DNA from: a virus
Virus record (IMG/VR): IMGVR_UViG_3300017962_000148
Location: 1 to 21,551 of that record
Direction: 5' to 3' (one strand)
Length of the DNA: 21,551 nt
In this document: positions 3,937-10,873 of the stretch, in pieces
How the letters are laid out: each line of letters opens with the position of its first letter
Numbering within the stretch: the stretch's first letter is position 1
Translations under genes and position numbers: made by a program
Notes under the pieces: model-generated
Seen by the model: only the letters and a program-made list of their open reading frames with translations
Databases searched by the model: none
What the model was told of the DNA's origin: nothing

Positions 3937-6900
3937 GTGGCAATTTACCTGCAGGAGACTGGGCGCTCTTACGAGAACCCAGTCGATTCTGAAGATTACA
4001 ATAAAACCTGGAACGGTGTAGAGAACGTACCCAACGGTTACCAGATCACCTATGAGGATGAGGGACCTGGTGGGTACAAATTTGGGCGTGATGAAGTATT
4101 CTATATTGGTGATAGACAAAAAACGTGTGTAGCGTTCTGCGATAGTGAAAGAAATACTATCTACAGATGGTACTCTGGTAAGCAAAGAGACCACTTATAC
4201 ACAAAGAAGCAAGAACTAGACAGCGGTTACACCGATTTCCGTTCGTACAATAGGGAACCGAGACAAAGAAGCGCAAAATACTTCACCCTGATGAAGTCTA
4301 GTGTCTCTGGTACCACAGCATTATACCGTGCCTACGACTCGGGTCAGAATGATTCCAGACTACAGACTGGAAGTGGATCTGAATTACTTGGATATATTTG
4401 GTCTTCACAATCTGCTGCAACCTCTTCTGGTCTACTGACATCGGGAGAGAGCATCTTAGCACTCCACGAATACATTGCTCCTAGCAATGGAAGGGGTACA
4501 GATCACTTTTATACTATAAACCCTGCGGCAGAAGTTAATTTACAAACAGGGGTACCTGGAGTACCTGACTGTAAGGAACCTGGTTCTGAGGACTATCAGT
4601 ATGTTGGTGTTGTTGGTTATGTTACCTTAACACCTGGTCCTAAGAGTGTTGCACAGTATCTTGATATTGGTGGACCCCAGAGTACAGGTCTAGTAAACCG
4701 TAGTGGTTGGTATTCTTGGGATACGACACCACCAACAACCTACACAGAGATTAATTACCTTAAGGATAAGGATGGTGTACCTGCTACATCAAACTACGGT
4801 TGGGGATTCAATGTTGGTATATTAAGCACCGATGCATACTTTGAGTGGTATTACGGCAAGAACGCTGCTGTGAAGGCATCTGTGCCCCGCTCATTGAACT
4901 TTCACGATGCCTTTGAGGGTCAGTTTGTATTCTATCTTTATGATACAACTAATCCCTGGAATGGACCGATCTATGGTATCAACTTCTTTGAGACTGATGC
5001 ACCGTGTCTTCCTACCACGTATCAGCAAGGCACTCCTCCTCCAGAACCGACTCTAACGTACCACACGTACAATTATGAGATCGATCCTGACGTTTGGAGA
5101 ACCCAGAAGACTCATATCTTTGTAGATGCACCCTCAGGTGAACTTGGTGCCAATGAATCATTCTGGACTGCTGGTACCGATGATCACCGTATCTTCTTTA
5201 GGTACACCACTTCTAGTGGATTCTTCCTCGTTGGTGAGCGCATTAACGGTTGGATGATCACTGCTTGTCGCTATTTTGGCGATGAGATGAACTGTGGTTA
5301 TATGGAATTGACGCAAATTAACCAAGAAGGTACGGGAAATACGTTCTCATATGGTCAAACATTCACTTCCGATAACGGTGGAGGCATAACAGTCCTTGCT
5401 GGATACGGAATTAAGAACAAAGCAGCGTTCTGGGGAGTGTATGAGTTCCCCAAACAGGTAACATATACCCGTGTAGAGATCGATAAGAACGCTCTGATCC
5501 CTCAAAGATCCATTGATTCCGCAGTTATTCAGTGTAAAATCAACAAACAAGGTCAAGTTACATCAGTCAATATCGTAAATAGCGGTAAAGACTATGTAAA
5601 TCCACAACTTTCTGTAGAATTTCCAGAGACAATCCGCGATCAGGGGTTTGTTGACCCCGCTCAAAACACTCCTGAGTTCTTTGAAGACGATTCTACTACT
5701 AAAGTTCAACTGGATGTTGAAGATGAGACAGATTTTGCCCGCACCGACAAGCAATTTAGAAAGTCTGCTGCGGATTTGAGTAAGAAAAAGTACGTCAACA
5801 AGTCAGATTTCACGGGTACCCTGGAAGAAGCAGAGTTTACTGCGGTTCTTGATGAGAGAGGATCCATCATTGACGTAATTATTACCAATCCTGGGCGCGG
5901 ATATGCACCTGGAAGGAACTGTCCTATCATTGTAGTAGACAGGGAACAAGGAAAACGCACAGATACTTACGTTGGTGAGGGTATGTCTCCCGTGGAAAGT
6001 GAGATCAATAACTCACTTTCTGGGTTTGGTGTATCAGATGCAGCGGCAAACGCGCAACTTCAAGCAGATAGAGACGTTATTCTTAACCTATCACAAGAGT
6101 TTAATAAAACTAAAGAGATATCATACAACCGTGGTTACATCAAAATGGGTGATGTTAACATAGAACAACCAGAAAAGTTCTGTAACAGCATCATTCCTGG
6201 CAGTTGTTTCTCACCAAATTCTGGTGGAGACTGGGCAGATTTCGGATCTAGATTTGATCAGAGCACGATTTTCAACAATTTGCGCTCTATGGATCCAAAC
6301 TTTAACGCCAACAACCCTATGTTGGACAGTTTGTGGTCCCAATCCAAACCAACATCCAACCTTATCAAGGAAAGAATGAGTTCTGGGATGCCTGGAATCT
6401 TCCCAGGCGGGTGTATTGAGGTTGCTACCGCTAATTTATACAGTACCAGACGCTTTTTTGACATTCCTTGCCCCTATGTTTCTTATAATGCTGACGGTGA
6501 TGAGATTGTTTACGGTTATATGCCGTTCAAATACTGTGCTTCTAAGCAAGATACCGCGAAAATTAGCGTCAGTATTCAAGTAGAGGGTGATGTTAGTGGT
6601 GCAGGCGCGGCAGTAAACACCAGATTTATGAACTGGTTGAAGTCTTTGAACAGACCACAACTCACAAGACCGCGTAAATTCCCTGGAAGTGGTGGTAACC
6701 TCTTCCAAAAGACGCATCCCTGCAGTAATGGTGCAGCAAAAGGCAGATGTTTTGAGTCAAGTAACGGACAATACACGTTCGTTCCGATTGGTGGAGATGA
6801 AAATACGTTCGATTACGGACTAAACCAGGGTATGACAGAGCTTGATCAGTTGGAAACTTGGATTTCTGACAACTATAGTGCGTACACTCCATTGTTCTGG

Positions 6901-7380
6901 TTCTCGTATGAGCAGGCTACTACTACAACGGAGACTACAGACCCAGAAACAGGTGAAACAACTACAACCACAACTACAGGTCCAACTGGTAACTCCGTGA
7001 GTGCTCCGTACAATTCGATTGTTCTAGACTCTTGTAGTGGTGGTCAGTTCCCTAGTGACTGCTGGCATAACTTTGTAGATGAAGGAGTTCTGACAGTTAA
7101 CTCTGGATATACTGCCAATGGTAGTGAGATTAGTGCGGTAGACATATGTTCTAGTCCACCATTTGCGGGATGTCTAGCACTAGATGAGGTTGTTCACGCA
7201 GCGATTGCCATTGACCCCAAACGTATCAACCAAAACAACTGGATTGAGATGGGACCATATGAAGGGACAATGCTTTGGAGAAATTTCTCTACAGGTGCTG
7301 CGCGATTGCTTGATCAAACGTTAAATAACTTTGGTAACCCGTACTTTGACGAGTGCGATATTACATTCGATCCACTGTAA
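3937..7380 (+). CDS. Large virion structural protein with DUF5648-like repeats (1147 aa)
   Basis: Starts at GTG 3937 (VAIYLQETGR), four bases after the upstream stop, and runs without interruption. Residues about 70-235 contain Tyr/Trp repeats, YRWYSGKQRDHLYT, LYRAYDSG and LHEYIAPSNGRGTDHFYT, matching the DUF5648 pattern 'YRxYNxxxxDHFYT' seen in secreted and adhesive proteins. Two G-x-G-Y beta units lie at about 540-563 (NSGKDY) and 643-665 (NPGRGY), the same repeat as in the giant gene downstream. A Thr/Glu linker (about 994-1022) separates a Cys-rich C-terminal domain. The protein has many cysteines for a phage structural protein. No lysozyme or OB-fold hub signature is visible, so I do not call it gp5. 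Position between accessory genes and the baseplate wedge genes suggests a tail or baseplate appendage. Confidence 0.75.
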   Translation: MAIYLQETGRSYENPVDSEDYNKTWNGVENVPNGYQITYEDEGPGGYKFGRDEVFYIGDRQKTCVAFCDSERNTIYRWYSGKQRDHLYTKKQELDSGYTDFRSYNREPRQRSAKYFTLMKSSVSGTTALYRAYDSGQNDSRLQTGSGSELLGYIWSSQSAATSSGLLTSGESILALHEYIAPSNGRGTDHFYTINPAAEVNLQTGVPGVPDCKEPGSEDYQYVGVVGYVTLTPGPKSVAQYLDIGGPQSTGLVNRSGWYSWDTTPPTTYTEINYLKDKDGVPATSNYGWGFNVGILSTDAYFEWYYGKNAAVKASVPRSLNFHDAFEGQFVFYLYDTTNPWNGPIYGINFFETDAPCLPTTYQQGTPPPEPTLTYHTYNYEIDPDVWRTQKTHIFVDAPSGELGANESFWTAGTDDHRIFFRYTTSSGFFLVGERINGWMITACRYFGDEMNCGYMELTQINQEGTGNTFSYGQTFTSDNGGGITVLAGYGIKNKAAFWGVYEFPKQVTYTRVEIDKNALIPQRSIDSAVIQCKINKQGQVTSVNIVNSGKDYVNPQLSVEFPETIRDQGFVDPAQNTPEFFEDDSTTKVQLDVEDETDFARTDKQFRKSAADLSKKKYVNKSDFTGTLEEAEFTAVLDERGSIIDVIITNPGRGYAPGRNCPIIVVDREQGKRTDTYVGEGMSPVESEINNSLSGFGVSDAAANAQLQADRDVILNLSQEFNKTKEISYNRGYIKMGDVNIEQPEKFCNSIIPGSCFSPNSGGDWADFGSRFDQSTIFNNLRSMDPNFNANNPMLDSLWSQSKPTSNLIKERMSSGMPGIFPGGCIEVATANLYSTRRFFDIPCPYVSYNADGDEIVYGYMPFKYCASKQDTAKISVSIQVEGDVSGAGAAVNTRFMNWLKSLNRPQLTRPRKFPGSGGNLFQKTHPCSNGAAKGRCFESSNGQYTFVPIGGDENTFDYGLNQGMTELDQLETWISDNYSAYTPLFWFSYEQATTTTETTDPETGETTTTTTTGPTGNSVSAPYNSIVLDSCSGGQFPSDCWHNFVDEGVLTVNSGYTANGSEISAVDICSSPPFAGCLALDEVVHAAIAIDPKRINQNNWIEMGPYEGTMLWRNFSTGAARLLDQTLNNFGNPYFDECDITFDPL

Positions 7381-7914
7381 ATGGCAATAGGAATTCTAAA
7401 ACCACTTGCATCACTCAACGGTCTTCCGTGTTCTGGACACGGATTACCTGTGCCTGCGACTATTCACAATTCTCAAGTCTGTGGTACTCCCCCAATCCCC
7501 TTTGGCATCGTCCTAAAGGATCTTACCTGTTGGTGGGCACCTCAACCACTAATTCCCCTTGAAGCGGTCAATCCTCTTAGGGCAACTGTGCTTGTAAACG
7601 GATTGCCTGTGATGTTATTTGGTGATGTTTTTACACCGCACACATCAACTACAGCAAATATCATCAACTATGTTTGTCCTTGCGGTAAGGGTACCTGTCT
7701 TATTCCAACACCAACTACTTGCGGGATGTTGACTGTTGAGGATATGGGTGGTGTTGGTCACTTCCGTATGTGTGAAGCAACAACATTTACAGTCTACGCT
7801 CTGAAGAGACCTGTTGGTAGAATGTTGGACCCGCTTGGCATTGGTAAACCATTTGTTTCTTGGCCGTGTAAATCTGTGGTTGCATATGGATCACCCACTG
7901 TACTTGCAGGATAG
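7381..7914 (+). CDS. PAAR-like tail spike tip protein candidate (177 aa)
   Basis: Starts directly after the TAA of the large structural gene. The sequence is rich in Gly/Pro/Cys. VLVNGLPVMLFGDVFTPH (70-87) resembles the PAAR unit 'VFVNGKPAARVGD...H', and the C-terminal GSPTVLAG resembles the closing PAAR strand. CPCGKGTC (99-106), C17, H20, H87 and C163 could bind a metal. By family, PAAR proteins cap the membrane-piercing spike (T4 gp5.4), and the location next to gp25 and gp6 fits a baseplate role. It is longer than T4 gp5.4 (about 97 aa) and the PAAR match is partial, so an unrelated Cys-rich baseplate protein is possible. Confidence 0.6.
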   Translation: MAIGILKPLASLNGLPCSGHGLPVPATIHNSQVCGTPPIPFGIVLKDLTCWWAPQPLIPLEAVNPLRATVLVNGLPVMLFGDVFTPHTSTTANIINYVCPCGKGTCLIPTPTTCGMLTVEDMGGVGHFRMCEATTFTVYALKRPVGRMLDPLGIGKPFVSWPCKSVVAYGSPTVLAG

Positions 7915-7918
7915 ATAG

Positions 7919-7927
7919 TGCTATAAT
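7919..7927 (+). promoter_or_regulatory. Extended -10 promoter TGCTATAAT
   Basis: TG-C-TATAAT is a perfect extended -10 element of host sigma70-type polymerase. It sits 5 nt after the PAAR-like stop and 23 nt before the next ATG, and would start transcription near 7934. The matching -35 window (7899-7904, TGTACT) is weak, as is usual for extended -10 promoters; TTGCAG at 7904-7909 is only 12 bp away. It differs from the late motif used elsewhere in the structural module. Confidence 0.45.
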
Positions 7928-7950
7928 TTCAGAGTTCTACACACAAGATT

Positions 7951-8100
7951 ATGGCACGAGCAAAAGTTGGTCTTTCTGGCAAAAAGATTATTGTATCTAC
8001 TCCAAAGTGTACTCGTCAGGGTAACAGTAAGAATACAAAGTATGCTGCCACGAGTCGTAACAAAGCGAAGAAGAAGTATCGCGGTCAAGGCAAGCGATAA
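7951..8100 (+). CDS. Highly basic small protein (49 aa)
   Basis: ATG 7951 to TAA 8098-8100 encodes MARAKVGLSGKKIIVSTPKC followed by a K/R/N-rich tail ending KKKYRGQGKR. It has 16 Lys/Arg and no acidic residue. The composition suggests binding to nucleic acid or to an acidic virion surface. A short conserved basic protein near gene 25 is, to my recollection, usual in cyanophages, but I do not know a function. It is preceded by the TGCTATAAT promoter, and its stop codon lies within a GATAAATA late motif. Confidence 0.7.
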   Translation: MARAKVGLSGKKIIVSTPKCTRQGNSKNTKYAATSRNKAKKKYRGQGKR

Positions 8101-8103
8101 ATA
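8096..8103 (+). promoter_or_regulatory. Late-promoter motif GATAAATA
   Basis: GATAAATA matches the NATAAATA late-promoter motif of T4-like cyanophages. It overlaps the stop of the 49-aa gene. Transcription would start near 8109, leaving a leader of about 49 nt before the 61-aa gene and then gp25-gp6. Confidence 0.6.
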
Positions 8104-8130
8104 ACCACAGCGATAGTAACCGCTATAAAA

Positions 8131-8154
8131 GTTCTACTACTTAGTAGGGAGAAC
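8131..8154 (+). promoter_or_regulatory. Hairpin that sequesters the ribosome site of the 61-aa gene
   Basis: GTTCT (8131-8135) pairs with AGAAC (8150-8154), and CTAC (8137-8140) pairs with GTAG (8144-8147), with a TTA loop and small bulges. The likely Shine-Dalgarno AGGGAG (8146-8151) lies in the 3' arm, 6 nt before ATG 8158. Folding would reduce initiation, so the late leader may be under translational control. Confidence 0.4.
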
Positions 8155-8157
8155 GAA

Positions 8158-8343
8158 ATGGCGAACCATCCAATTCCAGATCAATCTCAAGAGTTCATTG
8201 AGTCAGGTATGGTACTCATAACTGATCCAAGAGCTGATAAATACTTAAACCGAACGAAACCCAACGATCCCCCTAAGGATCGCTATTCTAGACAATGTGG
8301 AGGTGCAGGTGGTTTCGATGATTACGTCGAACGCTGGCATTAA
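8158..8343 (+). CDS. Hypothetical protein (61 aa) upstream of gene 25
   Basis: Has the best ribosome site in this area (AGGGAG, 6 nt before the ATG). The product begins MANHPIPDQSQEFIESGMVL and ends in a Gly/aromatic tail, GGAGGFDDYVERWH. It is hydrophilic, with one cysteine and no recognised domain. Its TAA overlaps the ATG of gene 25 by one base, so the two are probably co-translated; a minor baseplate component is possible. A second GATAAATA motif lies inside it. Confidence 0.65.
   Translation: MANHPIPDQSQEFIESGMVLITDPRADKYLNRTKPNDPPKDRYSRQCGGAGGFDDYVERWH
8236..8243 (+). promoter_or_regulatory. Internal late-promoter motif GATAAATA
   Basis: This exact repeat of the motif at 8096 lies within the 61-aa gene, with its 3' end 99 nt upstream of the gene 25 start. 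It could give gene 25 and gene 6 extra late transcription. It encodes Asp-Lys-Tyr in frame, so chance occurrence is possible. Confidence 0.35.
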
Positions 8344-8753
8344 TGGCATACAAATTTAGAGCAGAGAGGACGCTCAGTAGAGCGTTCAAAGACTTCAGTA
8401 TTGGATTCAGACCGAACCCCAATACTGAAGATTTTTCTGTAGTTAAAAATGAGAATGCTATTAAGCAGTCTGTGAGAAACCTTGTTCTCACTGGATTTTA
8501 TGAGAGACCTTTCCAACCCCGTAAAGGTTCTCGCTTGAGAGAAATGCTCTTTGAACCATTTGATGTATTTCTTGCTGAGGACATCAGAGAAGAGATTTCC
8601 AACGTAGTCAAAAGATTTGAACCCAGAGTCGTACTCAATAGTGTACGGGTCAAGGAGGGTGAAGAAACTAATACTATTGAAGTTGAACTTGATTACACTA
8701 TCGTTGGTGAAACTCTTATACAAACAGTTGATTTCCTCTTAGAGAGAACCTAA
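8343..8753 (+). CDS. 25: Baseplate wedge protein gp25
   Basis: The 136-aa product is close to the T4 gp25 length (132 aa). It shows the gp25/TssE family hallmarks: IKQSVRNLVLTGFYERPFQP (40-59), GSRLREMLFEPFD (62-74) and the conserved EPR triad at 93-95 (RFEPRVVLNSV), followed by the C-terminal strands. gp25 sits in the inner baseplate with gp6 and gp53 and helps start sheath assembly around the tube. The start overlaps the stop of the 61-aa gene, and gene 6 follows 3 nt after its TAA, the conserved 25-6 order of T4-like phages. Confidence 0.93.
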   Translation: MAYKFRAERTLSRAFKDFSIGFRPNPNTEDFSVVKNENAIKQSVRNLVLTGFYERPFQPRKGSRLREMLFEPFDVFLAEDIREEISNVVKRFEPRVVLNSVRVKEGEETNTIEVELDYTIVGETLIQTVDFLLERT

Positions 8754-8756
8754 CAA

Positions 8757-10850
8757 ATGGCAGCAATTCCTTCCAATTTAACCTCTCTGGATTTTACAGA
8801 GATTAAGGAGTCTATCAGATCTTATCTAAGAACTCGTGAAGAGTTTACGGATTATGATTTTGATGGTTCTGCTGCGTCTTATCTGCTAGACGTACTGTCA
8901 TATAACACTTACTACGCTTCGTTCAATGCCAATATGGCAATGAATGAAGCATTCTTAGAATCTGCAACGATTAGAGACAACGTTGTTAAGATTGCGAAGC
9001 AACTTAATTATACACCAAGATCCATCAAAGCGTCAAAGGCGTGTCTGAACTTCTCTGTGCAGACTTCTTTGGTGGGTAGTAGCAATGCATATCCCGCTAC
9101 GGTAACCCTTCCTCAGGGTGATGTATTTGTTTCTTCTGTAGACGGTCAATCATTCCTGTTTACTCTCCCTGTTGCAATTACAACCGCAGTAGATCAACAG
9201 ACAGGTATTGCGTCATTCCCCAAAACTGTTGCATATCAGGGTAACCTGCTGAACTACACATACACCGTGCAGGACGTTAAGAAGCGCGGGTATGAGATTC
9301 CTGTAGACAATGTTGATACAGATCTTCTGTACGTTTCTATTTCACCTAACGCTCAATCTGAGGAGATTGACACATACAATCGTATTAATGACATTGTAGG
9401 TGTTGATGGTACCACTCGTGGATACTTCTTGGAAGAAACTGATGACCTGAGGTATAAGATCATCTTTGGTGACGGTATCATTGGTAGAGAATTGATTGCT
9501 GGTGAGATCATCAGACTCAAGTATGTACGTACTGACGGTCCTCTTGCTAACGGTTGTAAGAAGTTTACCTTTATTGGTCGTGCGATTGATAACCTAAACC
9601 GTGTTATCCCTTCCTCACAGATCACTATAGCGACCGTAGACGCCTCTCAGGACGGCGAAGAGGGTGAAGACATCGTTAGCATCAAATTCAACGCTCCTAG
9701 GGCATTCTCAGCGCAGAATAGAGCGGTTACTGAGACTGACTATGAGTACATTACCAAATATGTGTACCCTCAGGCACGTTCTGTGACTGCATATGGTGGT
9801 GAAAGACTTTCTCCTCCCATTTACGGCAAGGTTTTCATTGCAGTTAAGACCAAGAGTGGTTCTGCACTGAACGAAACTACCAAAAAGCGCATCAAAGCGG
9901 ATCTTCTGAAGTATTCGATGGCAGCAATCGAACCTGTCATCATCGATCCTGTCTCTATGTACATCCGTCCCAAGTCTTACGTCTTCTTTGATGGTAGATC
10001 TACGAATCTTTCCAACAATGAGCTGGCATCGAAGGTCTTAGGCGCTATTGATCAGTACAATACTCAAGGTTCTGCCAACAGATTTAACGGAAGAATTGAT
10101 ACATCGGCATTTATGACGATGGTTGACTCTTCTGACAACGCTATTGTTGGTAACCAGACATCAATGACCCTTGGTTTGAACATTGAAGGGTTCCCATTTG
10201 GGTCAACGTTCACTCAATGTGTCGATTTTGACAATGAGATCGTAAATCCTGGTGATATTTCTGGTGGAACGACTGGATCTGGTGAAGGCGCTGGTACTTG
10301 TGACCCAAAATTCTCTTCTGTTAAGAGTGGTACCTTCTATTCGACAGGATATACGGAAAATCTGCTCGACCTTGCCGTACAATCACAACAACTGACTGCA
10401 AATTCAGTTCTGAGCACCAGTACATTTATTGATGGTGACACTTCAGCACTTCTTCCCGTAAATGTCCGAGATGACGGACGTGGTGAATTGATTATGGTCA
10501 CAAAATTGGATGAAAAAGAAGTTATTCTCAAAAAAGGTGTCGGAACAGTCAACTATAAGAGTGGCGAAGTTTGTCTTGGACCTGTAAATGTTGCTAGCAC
10601 TCCAGATGGTACCTCACGCATCCCGATTACGGTTCTAGTCGCTTCTGGAGCGGTCACAATCGGCACTGGAGTAGACCCTGTGATCTTCAATCCACAGGTT
10701 ATTACCATCGACTACACAATCGATGGAACCGTAGTCCCCAACTTCGATCCGTTCGACTTTACGCCAATTAACTTCGACGGAACCTCGATAAATATCATTG
10801 ATTATCCGACGACAGTGTTCGAGTTCCCCGAGTTCGACGCTTGCTTCTAA
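8757..10850 (+). CDS. 6: Baseplate wedge protein gp6
   Basis: The 697-aa product matches T4 gp6 (660 aa) in length and position. The N terminus, MAAIPSNLTSLDFTEIKESI, then YDFDGSAASYLLDVLSYNTYY and NEAFLESATIRDNVVKIAKQ, is the conserved cyanophage gp6 start. DLRYKIIFGDGIIGREL (about 225-242) and the 'NRAVTETDYEYITKYVYPQA' block (about 320-340) are typical of gp6/J-type baseplate proteins. gp6 forms the dimeric ring of the inner baseplate that holds the wedges together. The C-terminal third (from about 480) has Gly/Thr-rich loops and may be a cyanophage-specific extension. It is followed by the giant structural gene with only 23 nt between. Confidence 0.92.
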   Translation: MAAIPSNLTSLDFTEIKESIRSYLRTREEFTDYDFDGSAASYLLDVLSYNTYYASFNANMAMNEAFLESATIRDNVVKIAKQLNYTPRSIKASKACLNFSVQTSLVGSSNAYPATVTLPQGDVFVSSVDGQSFLFTLPVAITTAVDQQTGIASFPKTVAYQGNLLNYTYTVQDVKKRGYEIPVDNVDTDLLYVSISPNAQSEEIDTYNRINDIVGVDGTTRGYFLEETDDLRYKIIFGDGIIGRELIAGEIIRLKYVRTDGPLANGCKKFTFIGRAIDNLNRVIPSSQITIATVDASQDGEEGEDIVSIKFNAPRAFSAQNRAVTETDYEYITKYVYPQARSVTAYGGERLSPPIYGKVFIAVKTKSGSALNETTKKRIKADLLKYSMAAIEPVIIDPVSMYIRPKSYVFFDGRSTNLSNNELASKVLGAIDQYNTQGSANRFNGRIDTSAFMTMVDSSDNAIVGNQTSMTLGLNIEGFPFGSTFTQCVDFDNEIVNPGDISGGTTGSGEGAGTCDPKFSSVKSGTFYSTGYTENLLDLAVQSQQLTANSVLSTSTFIDGDTSALLPVNVRDDGRGELIMVTKLDEKEVILKKGVGTVNYKSGEVCLGPVNVASTPDGTSRIPITVLVASGAVTIGTGVDPVIFNPQVITIDYTIDGTVVPNFDPFDFTPINFDGTSINIIDYPTTVFEFPEFDACF
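10787..10794 (+). promoter_or_regulatory. Late-promoter motif GATAAATA before the giant gene
   Basis: GATAAATA in the last codons of gene 6, 80 nt before ATG 10874. It is the third copy of the identical octamer in the structural module, and its distance suits a promoter for the giant gene. Transcription would start near 10800. Confidence 0.5.
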
Positions 10851-10873
10851 CTTAGACAGAAGAATAACAAAAA

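Noticed and set aside
3937-7380. Assignment as gp5 (baseplate hub/tail lysozyme)
   Set aside because: No lysozyme motif, OB-fold or triple-stranded beta-helix repeat could be seen; DUF5648-like and Cys-rich parts fit better with a different structural protein.
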